Shown piece by piece: positions 9,683-18,419 of a DNA stretch of 64,000 nucleotides. Below the pieces are notes generated by a model, which saw only the letters and a list, made by a program, of their open reading frames with translations, was not told the DNA's origin and did not search any database. Made by a program: the position numbers and the translations under genes. Origin of the DNA: CAVXUB01 sp963764805 (GTDB taxonomy: Bacteria; Actinomycetota; Acidimicrobiia; Acidimicrobiales; Bog-793); assembly GCA_963764805.1 (NCBI GenBank), contig CAVXUB010000002.1:62001-126000 (forward strand), in the 5' to 3' direction. Each line of letters starts with the position of its first letter. The stretch's first letter is position 1.

Positions 9683-9910
9683 GGCTCCGTCCAGGCCGCC
9701 CAGCTGCAACAGCTCGCGCAGTCCGGGGGAGACCCGCGACAGGCGGAGCCGGGCCTGGTCACGACCTGCCCACAGAGCGAGCCGGGCGAGCAGGTTGACG
9801 GCTCCGATGTCCGGTCCGTGGCGCCCGCCGAGCACGGCTTCACCGATCGAGCTCCCGTCGGCGCCCTCGAGGCGCACCTCGCACCAGGGCTCGAGCTCGT
9901 CCATCGCCAC
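9584..9910 (-). CDS. Small STAS-like protein overlapping the sigma gene antisense
   Basis: 108 residues. The middle reads like the second half of an actinobacterial STAS domain (DIGAVNLLARLALWAGRDQ, then RLRLSRVSPGLRELLQLGGL); the acidic tail is encoded opposite the conserved 3' end of the ECF sigma gene. An in-frame TGA lies 10 codons before the ATG, so the N-terminus is shorter than in ordinary STAS proteins, or a frameshift removed it. The middle section is convincing; the tail could simply be readable antisense. Confidence 0.5.
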   Translation of the reverse strand: MAMDELEPWCEVRLEGADGSSIGEAVLGGRHGPDIGAVNLLARLALWAGRDQARLRLSRVSPGLRELLQLGGLDGALGLEAERQAEGREEALVVEEVEEEVHLDDLPA

Positions 9911-10028
9911 TTGGACGTCCCGGACGGTGCGTTCTCATCGGTGCTGCTCCGGTCGCGCCGCGATGAACATCGGCCGGCCGTACCGTCGTAATGACGGACA
10001 CGACGAGACGAGCAAGGAGGATGCAGAA

Positions 10029-10808
10029 ATGCCCACTCGTGAATCTGCTCCCACCGGGGCGCCGTGCTGGACGGACCTTTGGACCTCAGACGTCGAGGGC
10101 AGCCGCAGGTTCTACGCCGACCTGTTCGGCTGGGAGGCGGGGGACCCGTCGCCCGAGTACGGCGGCTACTTCATGTTCTTCCGCCAGGGTGTCCCCGTCG
10201 CCGGTGGCATGGGCGACATGGGGGACACTAAGGCGGACAACCGCTGGAAGCTCTACCTGCACACCTCGGACATCCAGAACACGACCGAGGTGGCGGCTGC
10301 CGAAGGTGCGCAGATCGTCGCGCCCCCCGATGGCCGTCGACGACCTCGGCTCACAGGCAGTGCTAGTCGACCCGACCGGGGCGGTCGTCGGAGCCTGGCA
10401 GCCGGGTACTTTCCCCGGCTTCACGGTTCTCGACGAGCAAGGCACGCCGAACTGGTTCGAGCTGCTCACGAAGGACTTCGACAAGGCGGTGTCCTTCTAC
10501 CGGCAGGCGTTCGGCTGGGAGTTGGAGGCGATGGCGGACAGTGAGGAGTTTCGATATTCGGTCCTGAAGCCGGCCGGGACGGACAGGGAGGTCGCCGGCA
10601 TCATGGACGCCTCCAGATTCCTCCCGCGAGCGCCGAGTCGAACTGGTCGGTCTATTGGCACGTCGACGACATGGATGCCGCCGTCGCCCGGGTCACCGAG
10701 CTCGGTGGTTCGTTGCTCAGGCCGGTGGAGGACACGCCCTACGGCCGGCTGGCCGAGGTAGCCGACACGGCCGGCGCGTCCTTCAAGCTCCGCACGCCCA
10801 ACAAGTAG
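10029..10808 (+). CDS. VOC-superfamily (glyoxalase-like) two-domain protein, two frameshifts
   Basis: About 260 residues in two tandem VOC modules. Module one: PCWTDLWTSDVEGSRRFYAD, FGWEAGDPSPEYGG; module two: TPNWFELLTKDFDKAVSFYR, FGWELEAMADSEEF, ending FKLRTPNK. Start ATG at 10029 after AAGGAGG. Frameshifts near 10330 (between VAPP and MAVDDLG) and near 10628 (before AESNWSVYWHVDD). Related proteins are annotated as 27 kDa antigen/hydroxylase-like VOC enzymes; metal site and substrate are not predictable. Confidence 0.82.
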
Positions 10809-10891
10809 CGGGAGTAGCCGGCGACAGCTGGGAAGATGGCGCCGGCACCCGGCCCATCCCCAGCTGATCGGGAGGGACGGTACGCTGAGAC

Positions 10892-10994
10892 GATGAGCCC
10901 CGAGGAGACCGGCTCCCGCGGGATCGCCCGCCGAGCGGTCGAAGGCCCCTCTTGTCGGGAGCCTCGGCGAGTTCGCCATGTCGGAGGCTGACCA
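10892..10994 (+). other. Possible small upstream ORF with one frameshift
   Basis: From ATG 10892 the reading begins MSPEETGSRGIARR; with one base shift near 10950 it continues VGSLGEFAMSEADH and stops at a TGA overlapping the TTG start of the next gene. The stop/start overlap hints at translational coupling, but nothing in the peptide is recognised. Tentative. Confidence 0.25.
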
Positions 10995-11553
10995 TTGACC
11001 GTCGCGGTGTCCCACGAGCTCGATCTGATAGAGGATGACCAACAACCGGTGGCGCTCTGCACCTGCGGTTGGAGGAGCTCGGTCGCCTATTCCAAGCGAC
11101 ACGCAGAGGCACGTTGGCGCATCCACTCACAGATGCAGCGAGCATCCGCGATGCATGGCCGCGCCGAGGCCGCCAACGCCAAGGCGGAACGTACGTCGGC
11201 CGAGCTGATGCAGCTGTGGGCGGCTGCACGCGTCCGCGCCAACGACGTGAAACGTCGCCAGCGCGGCGCTGCGGGCCGATCTCGAGCGGCGCCGCAGCCG
11301 CCCCTCGGAGCGGACGGACGCGGAGCTGCTGGAGCGGGCACGCGTGCTGGCCGGCCTCAGCTACACGCAGCTCTGGGTCGCCTACTACGCCCTCGGCGGC
11401 GAGAGGACGTTCGAGGAGCTGAAGGCCCGGCTCATGGGGGAGCAACCCATGACGGCTGAGGACTACGACGTGGCGGCCGTCGCCCTGAACGAGCACTTCT
11501 CGGACATGGGTCTCGGCTACCCGCTCGACTACTCGGGCGCCAGCGGCTCCTGA
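10995..11553 (+). CDS. Conserved actinobacterial hypothetical protein (one frameshift)
   Basis: About 185 residues once one shift near 11265 is repaired. The N-terminal part contains CTCGW plus basic and helical sequence (YSKRHAEARWRIHSQMQ) as in small Zn-ribbon-like proteins; the C-terminal part, RARVLAGLSYTQLWVAYYAL to PLDYSGASGS, resembles a small conserved family of unknown role. TTG start at 10995 with GGAGG at the right distance. Function not known. Overlaps the 3' end of the minus-strand 106-residue gene by 25 bp. Confidence 0.6.
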
Positions 11554-11849
11554 GCCAGCGGCGACCCAGCCGTCCGCATCCCAGCCGGCGGGAACCCAGC
11601 CGCGGTGCGCCTCAACTTGACGGACTGCTCCCTCTCGAAGGCGGCGTAACGACGCTCCGCCACAGCGTGCTCCGCCGCCCCCTCGAAGAGCGGGTGCTTG
11701 CTGTCGGCCGACACCGCTTCGTGGAACTCGGCCATCTTGTCGAGGTTGACGGCCGTCTCGTCGGCGGTGTCCGCCAAACGGCCGGCCAGCTCGCGAACGA
11801 CCCTCCTCCGCCGGGCTGGGCCGTCGGCCCGCGCCGCGTCCGGGGGCAC
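11529..11849 (-). CDS. Small hypothetical protein coupled to cheR
   Basis: 106 residues, mostly helical and charged (RRVVRELAGRLADTADETA, HPLFEGAAEHAVAERRYAAF). Similar short helical proteins accompany actinobacterial stress-signalling genes, but I cannot name a family. The GTG start shares one G with the TAG stop of the CheR-PAS gene (TAGTG), so translation is probably coupled. Ends convergently with the preceding plus-strand gene. Confidence 0.6.
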   Translation of the reverse strand: MPPDAARADGPARRRRVVRELAGRLADTADETAVNLDKMAEFHEAVSADSKHPLFEGAAEHAVAERRYAAFEREQSVKLRRTAAGFPPAGMRTAGSPLAQEPLAPE

Positions 11850-13687
11850 TAAACGCCGATCTCAGTGATGAGGATGATGGCGCCCTCGATGGCCCGCCCG
11901 GAACCTTTGAGCGGCGAGACCCTGGCAGCGCACTTGATGGCCTGTCCACGGCGCAGAACGGCGGCCGCCAGCACCGTCGCCTGCGCTTCTTCGCCCATCA
12001 GGCAGGCACGGACAGGCGGCCCGAGAGCCTCCACCGGGAACCCGATGTTGAGCGACAGCAGCCCCCGTCCTTCGACCTCCTCGGCGCTGAGACCCCACAT
12101 CTCGAACGAGAGCCCGTTCCACACCCGCACGTGCATGTCCCTGTCGACGACGATCACTGACGCGTCGAGGCTCACGAGCACGGACTCGATGTAGGCGTTG
12201 ACCTGGTTGACCTCGGCGGTGCGGTCGCGCAGCTCGTCGTTGATCGCCTGCAGCTCCTCGTTGGTCGAGGAGAGCTCCTCGTTCATCGTCTCGAGCTCTT
12301 CGTTGGTCGACTGCAGCTCCTCGTTGGTCGTCTCCAGCTCCTCGATCGTCGACTGCAGCTCCTCGTTGGTCGTCTCCAGCTCTTCGTTTGCCGATTGCAG
12401 CTCCTCGTAGGCGACCTCGAGCTCGCGGTGGGTCTGCTCGAGCTCCTCCTGCAGCTGCCGGTGGCGTGTCACGTCGACGAAGGTGATGACGACTCCGAGG
12501 TGCGCTCCGTCGACGTTCAAAGGCACGATCTTGATGTCGAGGAACGTGAGCTCGCCGCTCGGCGTCCAGCGGGAGACCTCGTCGATCTCCACGACCCGCC
12601 CCTCCGCCCGTACCTGGTCGATCCGCGACCGCAGCTCGACCGGCCGGTACGAGACCTCCAGATCCTGGAAGGGCCTACCAATGGCGTCCAGACCGACGCC
12701 GAACAGGGCGCGGGCGCGGGCGTTGACGCCCACCACCGATCCCGCTGCGTCGAGGAGGATCTCGGGGCTGGCGCGATGCTCGAACGCCAGCTCCACGATC
12801 CGGTCGTCCTCATGGAAGCCCGGCGCCACCCGACCTGCCATGGCCAGCAGCCGCGAGCGCAGCGACGTCCGGTTGACCTTCTGGAAGAGGCGGTGCCTCC
12901 CGTCGACTGGCTGGAAGAGATCCTGCTGAGCGAGCATCTCGACCTTGCCGAGGAGCAGGTACGCGTTGTCGGCGACCGAGAAGTGGAGCCGATTGATCAG
13001 CTGCGCCTGGACGTCCGCGTTGAAGTACATCAGCGTGTTGCGGCAGAGCAGCAGATCCGTACGCGATATCGGGGCGTCCTGAAGGAGGTCGTGGCGGCCG
13101 AAGATGACCGAGCGGCGCAGCTCGTTGCTGAACACGAAGTCGTTGCCGCTGCGGTTGAAGTAGCGCTCCAGCATCTCCTCGGGCACACCCTCGACCTCGC
13201 GAGAGGTGTAGGTGGCGAGCCGAGCCCGCTCGAGCGCATCGCTGTCGATGTCGGTGGCGTAGACCTTGACGCGGTCCTTGACCTCGGGGCCGAGGCGGTC
13301 TGCGAAGAGCATCGCCGCCGAATAAGCCTCCTGTCCCGTGGCGCACCCGGCGCTCCAGACGCGGATCGACCCGGTCGGCTTGCGCTCGAGGATGTTCGGC
13401 ACGACGACGTCGCGGACCACCTCCCAGGTATCGGGATCCCGGAAGAAGGACGTCACGTTGATCAGGATCGTGTTGAACAGATCCTCGAACTCCTCGGGAT
13501 GGACCTCCAGGTAGTCCACGTATTCCTCGTGCGACTGGATCCCCACCTGCTGCATCCGCTTGTCGATGCGCCGCGACAGCGTCCCCCGCTTGTAGCCGGT
13601 GAAGTCGAAAAGCCGCTCCTCGCGCAGATAGCGGAGAAGCCGCTCGACGCCTGCTTCCTTGATGTCGGTCATGGCGCCGTCAGGCAT
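11849..13687 (-). CDS. cheR: CheR-type methyltransferase with coiled coil and PAS domains
   Basis: 612 residues. N-terminal all-alpha CheR domain (1-80), SAM-binding methyltransferase core (VWSAGCATGQEAYSAAM; DLLLCRNTLMYF) to about 270, a PAS domain about 290-400, a long regular coiled coil about 405-480 built from repeated NEELxxTxEELE heptads, and a second PAS about 485-612. CheR enzymes methylate chemoreceptor glutamates; this CheR-PAS architecture occurs in non-motile actinobacteria beside CheB and is thought to serve signalling. The start overlaps the cheB stop, with ATG at 13687 or 13672. No CheA, CheW or receptor gene is in the window. Confidence 0.92.
   Translation of the reverse strand: MPDGAMTDIKEAGVERLLRYLREERLFDFTGYKRGTLSRRIDKRMQQVGIQSHEEYVDYLEVHPEEFEDLFNTILINVTSFFRDPDTWEVVRDVVVPNILERKPTGSIRVWSAGCATGQEAYSAAMLFADRLGPEVKDRVKVYATDIDSDALERARLATYTSREVEGVPEEMLERYFNRSGNDFVFSNELRRSVIFGRHDLLQDAPISRTDLLLCRNTLMYFNADVQAQLINRLHFSVADNAYLLLGKVEMLAQQDLFQPVDGRHRLFQKVNRTSLRSRLLAMAGRVAPGFHEDDRIVELAFEHRASPEILLDAAGSVVGVNARARALFGVGLDAIGRPFQDLEVSYRPVELRSRIDQVRAEGRVVEIDEVSRWTPSGELTFLDIKIVPLNVDGAHLGVVITFVDVTRHRQLQEELEQTHRELEVAYEELQSANEELETTNEELQSTIEELETTNEELQSTNEELETMNEELSSTNEELQAINDELRDRTAEVNQVNAYIESVLVSLDASVIVVDRDMHVRVWNGLSFEMWGLSAEEVEGRGLLSLNIGFPVEALGPPVRACLMGEEAQATVLAAAVLRRGQAIKCAARVSPLKGSGRAIEGAIILITEIGV
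12231..12432 (-). repeat. Coiled-coil repeat region inside cheR-PAS
   Basis: DNA repeats of roughly 21 and 42 bp (units of the type GAGGAGCTGCAGTCGAC) encode the NEELxxTxEELE heptads. The opposite strand is therefore an open frame of Ser-rich repeats that is not a gene. Confidence 0.8.
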
Positions 13688-14777
13688 CGGAAGCCCCGGC
13701 GGCCGCAGGATCTTCTTCCGGCGGCACCTCGTCGGACACTCTCCACCGTTGCACCATCCGCCTCAGCACGTCGATGCTCGTCCCCATCTCCCGCTGCTCC
13801 TCGCGGAACCGGCCGGCGGAGTAGCGGCGCCCACTCTGCTCGGCTCGCTCCGCCAAGGTCTTGCTGAGCGCAGCTCTGTCCTCGAGCGCTCGCAGCGCCA
13901 TCCAGAGTGCTGCCTCGACGCTCTCCCCCTGCTCGTGCAAGAGGCTCTCGGCCGTCCACGCGTGGCCCACGCGGCAGCGGAACCGGAGGATCGACCCGTC
14001 GTGGATCTCCCAGAGGACCCCGTGGCAATCGGGGCACGGCCAAGATGACGGCCTACCCGGGTGGTCGTTCTCGACGACCCGGTCGTCGGACTCCATGAGC
14101 TCGACCTCCCTCCTCAACTGGTCGGGCGGGTTCACGTCGTCCGAGACGCTGCCAGCCGCTCGCCCACCGACCCCGCCGGCGCCGTCCGCCTCCGGCCAGA
14201 TGTCGCGCACCTCCTCCTGTGCCAAGCGCCCGAGCAGCGGGCCGATCTCGGTTGCCGGCACGACGTGATCAGCGCCGACGTATTCAAGGGCACTCTTCGG
14301 CATGGCGGCGTAGAGGGCATCGTCCGGATGCTGCACGACCGCCACGCCTCCCATCCGGCGGATCGCCCCGAGCCCGGCGGTGCCGTCGCTCAGGGTGCCG
14401 GACAGCACGACGCCGATCGCCCGCGGCCCATAGCGCGTGGCGGCACTTCGAAACAGCGGGTCAGCCGCCGGCCGGTGGCCGTTCTCCCGTGGACCCCTGC
14501 GGACGTGCACGTGACCCCGGCCGACGAGCAGGTGGTGGTCGCCGAGGCAGACGTAGACGCGTCCGGGTACGAGGCGCTCGCCATCGACGGCCGATGCGAC
14601 GGGCAGCGAAGTCGAGCGCGCAAGGATCGTCGCCAACGTGGACCCACCGGAGGGCGGCATGTGCAGCACGATCAGGACAGCAGCAGGCAGATCCTCGGGA
14701 AGTCCCCCGAGGACGTCGCGAATGGCCTCCACACCCCCTGCCGAGGCTGCGACCACGATCACGTCCCGATTGGGCAC
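13680..14777 (-). CDS. cheB: CheB-type protein-glutamate methylesterase with C-terminal Zn motif
   Basis: 365 residues. Esterase domain 1-190 with the catalytic triad Ser12 (VVAASAGGVE), His39 (VLHMPPSGG) and Asp in VVLSGTLSDGTAGL. There is no response-regulator receiver domain. After a linker a zinc-ribbon-like CPDCHG...CRVGHAWT motif and a helical region follow (LERAEQSGRRYSAGRFREEQ region), an extension common in actinobacterial CheB. Acts opposite CheR on glutamyl methyl esters. Ends within the start of cheR and lies 79 bp after the ANTAR gene. Confidence 0.92.
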   Translation of the reverse strand: MPNRDVIVVAASAGGVEAIRDVLGGLPEDLPAAVLIVLHMPPSGGSTLATILARSTSLPVASAVDGERLVPGRVYVCLGDHHLLVGRGHVHVRRGPRENGHRPAADPLFRSAATRYGPRAIGVVLSGTLSDGTAGLGAIRRMGGVAVVQHPDDALYAAMPKSALEYVGADHVVPATEIGPLLGRLAQEEVRDIWPEADGAGGVGGRAAGSVSDDVNPPDQLRREVELMESDDRVVENDHPGRPSSWPCPDCHGVLWEIHDGSILRFRCRVGHAWTAESLLHEQGESVEAALWMALRALEDRAALSKTLAERAEQSGRRYSAGRFREEQREMGTSIDVLRRMVQRWRVSDEVPPEEDPAAAGASDA

Positions 14778-14856
14778 TTCGCCTCCATCGCTGACGCAGG
14801 GAGCGCCGCACGTGCCATCGTACCCACAGCCCCCGGCGCCTCAGCGAGCGGGCCGG

Positions 14857-15642
14857 TCAGCGGCCCGCCGGGCTCGTCCGCCTCTGACTCCCCGCGCTCA
14901 TCTGGTCGACACCTAGATCGCCCTGCACGATGGACCTCGCGACGTCGAGGAGCCGGAGGTTGTGGCTACGAGCGTGGTCGCGCAGGCGGACGAAGGCCGA
15001 TTGCACGTCTATTCCTGCAACGGCCGAGACAGCGCCCTTCGCCTGCTCGATCAGTACCCGGCTCTCGAGTGCTTGCTGGAGTTGATCGAGGCGCAGCCTT
15101 GCCTCGGCGTTCCGCCGCGCCGCCAAGATGGCGACGGCGCCCATGTCGGCCAAAGCCTGCAGATGCGTGGGGTCACCAAGCTTTGCCGGTGGTCCGCCGC
15201 CGAGGAGGGCGAGGACCCCGACCGTCTGCCCGCTGGCGTTCATCGGCAGACATTCGGCGAAGGCACAGCCTCGAGCGCGGGACTGATTGACGCCCCCGGG
15301 CCCAGTCAGCGGTCCACTCGTCCGCCGCCGGCGTGCCAGCGCATCCTCCCAGGGACCGGGACGACCTGGCTGGAGCAGGGTCCGCAATGCTCCGGCGTCG
15401 GTATCGCCGCCGGCGACGATCTCTGCGGGGGCAAGCTCACCTTCCGGCGACAACAGCAGCACGGCCGAGGCCGCGTAGCCGAAGTGGTCGACGCCCCACC
15501 TGCACAGCTTGCGCAGCATCGGCTGCGGCGTCGCATCGTTGTAGGCGGATTCCGCCAGCTCGACCAGCAAGCGCGGCAATCGAGAATTCAGCTCCGCCTC
15601 GACATCCTCGCCGGCGGCATCACGCCACGATTCTGTCTGCAC
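14857..15642 (-). CDS. GAF and ANTAR domain RNA-binding antiterminator
   Basis: 261 residues from the GTG at 15642. GAF sensor domain about 35-170, then an ANTAR domain about 180-240 (LESRVLIEQAKGAVSAVAGI, AFVRLRDHARSHNLRLLDVA). ANTAR domains bind paired hexaloop RNA stems and prevent transcription termination. The signal sensed by the GAF domain is unknown. The reading frame upstream to 15873 has no protein-like character, so the shorter start is used. Confidence 0.88.
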   Translation of the reverse strand: MQTESWRDAAGEDVEAELNSRLPRLLVELAESAYNDATPQPMLRKLCRWGVDHFGYAASAVLLLSPEGELAPAEIVAGGDTDAGALRTLLQPGRPGPWEDALARRRRTSGPLTGPGGVNQSRARGCAFAECLPMNASGQTVGVLALLGGGPPAKLGDPTHLQALADMGAVAILAARRNAEARLRLDQLQQALESRVLIEQAKGAVSAVAGIDVQSAFVRLRDHARSHNLRLLDVARSIVQGDLGVDQMSAGSQRRTSPAGR

Positions 15643-15681
15643 CCTACGAGAGTATGGCGCGCCGCCCCGTCGTGTGCACCC

Positions 15682-15709
15682 GCCGGGATGTGCGTGCCGG
15701 GATGTGCGT
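15682..15709. repeat. 14-bp perfect tandem duplication
   Basis: GCCGGGATGTGCGT occurs twice head to tail in the leader of the ANTAR gene, flanked by CACCCG (left) and CGGGTG (right). Could be an operator or a simple slippage product. Confidence 0.7.
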
Positions 15710-15743
15710 GCGCCCGGGTGCGCTCCGCTCGACCGGGCGATGC

Positions 15744-16091
15744 TCAGGCTGCCCAGTGACAGGCAGCTTCGATCTCGCTCAGGCCTGCAAGACGGGCGAT
15801 CCGCATCGCCATGGGGCTGGCACCGAGGACGACCCCGGCGCCTCCTTCGCTCCGCTCGTTCCGCAGCGCGCACTCGATCGTCTCGAGGCCGCGGAGGTCG
15901 GCGAAGGACAACTGCGACATGTCGAACACGAGCTCCTCACGGGGCTCGGACCGCTCGGACAAGGCGCGTTCGAGCGCCCGCTCCAGCAACGGCGCCGTTC
16001 CCAGGTCCAGCTCTCCCAACAGGATCACGACGATCTCGCCGGGTGGGCGCACGAAGTCGACAAGAAGATAATCGCTGCTGACGCCAGACAA
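15744..16091 (-). CDS. STAS-domain anti-sigma-factor antagonist-like protein
   Basis: 115 residues, full STAS length, starting at TTG 16091 after GGAGG. Seen: EIVVILLGELDLGTAPLLER, ELVFDMSQLSFADLRGLETI, AMRIARLAGLSEI. In SpoIIAA/RsbV proteins the centre reads D-S-S-G and the Ser is phosphorylated by the anti-sigma kinase; here it is D-L-R-G, so the acceptor Ser is absent. It may be a permanently active antagonist or have a structural role. Lies between the PP2C and ANTAR genes. Confidence 0.85.
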   Translation of the reverse strand: MSGVSSDYLLVDFVRPPGEIVVILLGELDLGTAPLLERALERALSERSEPREELVFDMSQLSFADLRGLETIECALRNERSEGGAGVVLGASPMAMRIARLAGLSEIEAACHWAA

Positions 16092-16237
16092 AGGACCTCC
16101 GATGAACGGAGCCGACGAGAGCCCGTTGCCAGGGTCCGGGGTTCAGCAGCCAACGTCAACTAGTGAAGTGGATGATGCTGTCCACAGTCTACTCCCGACG
16201 GCCGAGTGTCAATACCCTTTGCAACGGCATGTTGCGT

Positions 16238-17047
16238 TCACAGCGTGTCCACGACGACGACGGTGATGTTGTCGCGGCCGCCGGCCTCGTTGGCGCGATG
16301 GACCAGCGCCTGTGCCGCCGCCACAGCGTCCTCGTGGGCGCCGATCACGTCCGCCAGTGAGGTGGCGTCCAGCTCGTTCGTCAACCCGTCGCTGCAGATC
16401 AGGAAGCGTTGCCCTTGCTTGCGCGGCAGGACCCAGACGTCCGGGACGACATGGCTCGTGGCACCGATCGACCTGGTGACGACGTGGCGTGCCGGGTGGG
16501 ACATCGCCTGCAGGGGCGTGATCCGCCCGGCGTCGACGAGCGCCTGAACCTCTGAATGGTCGACGCTCAACTGGTGGAGTCCCGCCCCGTCCGACAAGTA
16601 GATGCGTGAGTCGCCGAGATTGAAGGCGACCCACTTCATGTCCTGCGGTTGGTGCTGCCCGTCGAGCCGCTCCTCCCGCTCCTCCCGCTCCTCGTCGACG
16701 GCGACGAGCCCGACAAGGGTCGTGGCCATGCCCGCCAGCTCCCGTGACCGCCGGCTCGCCGCGACCACCGCCTCGTTGGCACGCTGCACGGCGTCCACCA
16801 CGTCGGGCACCGTGATGACCGGAATCTCGGCCAGGGCGGCGATCTGCGCCACCGCGATGGCGCTCGCCACCTCGCCCGCCGCTTGGCCGCCCATCCCGTC
16901 GGCCACCACGAACACCGGATACTCGGCGAATACGGCGTCCTCGTTGTTCGAGCGCACCCTTCCCGGATCCGAGAGGTGCGCGGAGCGGATCCGTCCGCTC
17001 ACGCCGGCGGCGTCTGCTGGTCGGTCCTCGCTCATGCCCGGCCGCAT
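16238..17047 (-). CDS. PP2C-family Ser/Thr phosphatase
   Basis: 269 residues from ATG 17047 (17035 is an alternative). All PP2C metal motifs are present: VRSNNEDAVF, VADGMGGQAAGE, FNLGDSRIYLSDG, LICSDGLTNEL and GGRDNITVVVVD. An acidic insertion (EEREEREERL) sits in the middle. Soluble; dephosphorylates Ser/Thr proteins, with STAS antagonists or kinase substrates as plausible partners given the neighbours. The longer frame to 17164 overlaps the amidase gene and is rejected. Confidence 0.92.
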   Translation of the reverse strand: MRPGMSEDRPADAAGVSGRIRSAHLSDPGRVRSNNEDAVFAEYPVFVVADGMGGQAAGEVASAIAVAQIAALAEIPVITVPDVVDAVQRANEAVVAASRRSRELAGMATTLVGLVAVDEEREEREERLDGQHQPQDMKWVAFNLGDSRIYLSDGAGLHQLSVDHSEVQALVDAGRITPLQAMSHPARHVVTRSIGATSHVVPDVWVLPRKQGQRFLICSDGLTNELDATSLADVIGAHEDAVAAAQALVHRANEAGGRDNITVVVVDTL

Positions 17048-17072
17048 TTCGCGCAAGTCCCCCACGTAGCTC

Positions 17073-18200
17073 TCATGTCCCCGAGCTGCTCGCCCGGGAA
17101 GGCGTGAGGTACTGCTCGATGGCTCTCGCGATGCCGCCTGCCACGACCTGCTGATCGGCGGCATCGGCGGCGATCGAGCCCTCGAAGGGGTCGGTGACGA
17201 ACAGCGGTTCCACGATCACCCCCGGCATCTGGCTGGGCGTCGAGAAATAGCCTTCCTTCGCCGGGCCGAGGAGCAGGATGTGCCCGTAGGAGGCCGCCTC
17301 GGCGGCGATTCCTGACGACTCGGTGGTCGAGATGAGCGAGCCCAAGCTCGAATCGGTGATCACCCCATCGTCGGGGATCTGCCATCCCTTGGCATTCATC
17401 GCCGAGAGGACGTCCTGCTGGACGAGCACGGCGAGATGTTCGCTCTTGCTCGAGAAAGGGCGGACGGCGTCATAGGTGGTGACCGACCCGGCGTTGAGCG
17501 GGCTCGACCCTGCATCGAGGTAAATCCCCACGAGAACGTCGGCGGCTGCGAGGTTGGCGCAGATGTCGCGTACCGCTACGTCCTTGAAGGCGCCGGAGAG
17601 GGTCAACTCACCCCCGGACACGTCCGCCGAGGTGAGACGAGCGACCGATGAGTCGGTGGTGCGAGACATGACCACCGTGTAGCCATGGCCGCGGAGGATG
17701 TTCTTCACGTCGATCGTGATCGGCAGGGTCTCGGTCGCCTCGTGGATGGACTGACCTGCCTCGGTCGTGCCGACGGCGCCGGGGTCGATCCCGCCGTGGC
17801 CGGCGTCGAGGAACACCGTCTTGTGCTGGTCGCCGGCCGTCGGGGGGAAGTACATGCAGGCACCGGTGCTGAACCTGCCGCCGTCGAGCTGGTGCACGGT
17901 GTCGGCGAGCGCCACAGTCGTTTGCGTCGTCACCGGATGGCGGGATGCGAGGGTCGTCGGAGTGGGCGCGCCGCCCCCTCCGCTCAGCGCCAGCACGATG
18001 ACGAGGATCAGCAGCAGCGGCGCGCCGATGGCGACTTGGCGCCTCCTGCGGATGACACGCGCCGAGGGGCGTCGGCGGGCCGGCCGCTGCTCTCCCGGCC
18101 GCTGCTCTCCCGGCCGCTGGCCTCCCGACTGCGACGAGGCGGCTTGGCGGAGGTGCGGCGGCACAGGTGGCTGCAGGGGCGCTCCCGGGCGCGGGAACAC
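17073..18200 (-). CDS. Membrane-anchored N-acetylmuramoyl-L-alanine amidase-like protein
   Basis: 375 residues: basic Pro/Arg-rich cytoplasmic N-terminus with three QRPGEQRP-like repeats, one membrane helix (VAIGAPLLLILVIVLAL, about 55-75), then an extracytoplasmic Amidase_3 domain. Seen: TVFLDAGHGGIDPG (first Zn His) and MPGVIVEPLFVTD (catalytic Glu). The second Zn His, normally in an SIHAN-like motif, is replaced by Tyr227 in VGIYLDAG. The enzyme may be inactive on peptidoglycan or act as a binding protein. GTG start at 18200. Lies just upstream of the PP2C gene. Confidence 0.8.
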   Translation of the reverse strand: MFPRPGAPLQPPVPPHLRQAASSQSGGQRPGEQRPGEQRPARRRPSARVIRRRRQVAIGAPLLLILVIVLALSGGGGAPTPTTLASRHPVTTQTTVALADTVHQLDGGRFSTGACMYFPPTAGDQHKTVFLDAGHGGIDPGAVGTTEAGQSIHEATETLPITIDVKNILRGHGYTVVMSRTTDSSVARLTSADVSGGELTLSGAFKDVAVRDICANLAAADVLVGIYLDAGSSPLNAGSVTTYDAVRPFSSKSEHLAVLVQQDVLSAMNAKGWQIPDDGVITDSSLGSLISTTESSGIAAEAASYGHILLLGPAKEGYFSTPSQMPGVIVEPLFVTDPFEGSIAADAADQQVVAGGIARAIEQYLTPSRASSSGT

Positions 18201-18419
18201 CGGTCGTCCTGACCCGGGAGGCCGCGGGATGCTGGCTCTGGGCGCGGAGCGTCCGCTGCCGGCTCGGCTCGCCGGCCGGACGGGGCGAGGGTCGTCGTCC
18301 AGCTACAGCTCCTCGGATCGGGTCCACGCGGTGTGCAAGGGGCAAGCTCGTGCCGGGGGCACGTTCCCGCAAGGAGCGAAACGTATCGCAGTCCTGCCGT
18401 CCGCGCTCCCGCCAGCCGA

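Noticed and set aside
12198..12410. Ser-rich repeat ORF on the plus strand
   Set aside because: Exact antisense of the CheR-PAS coiled coil repeats; no ribosome-binding site and no independent protein character.
12395..13867. 490-codon plus-strand open frame over cheR
   Set aside because: Antisense of the CheR domain, which has clear motifs on the minus strand.
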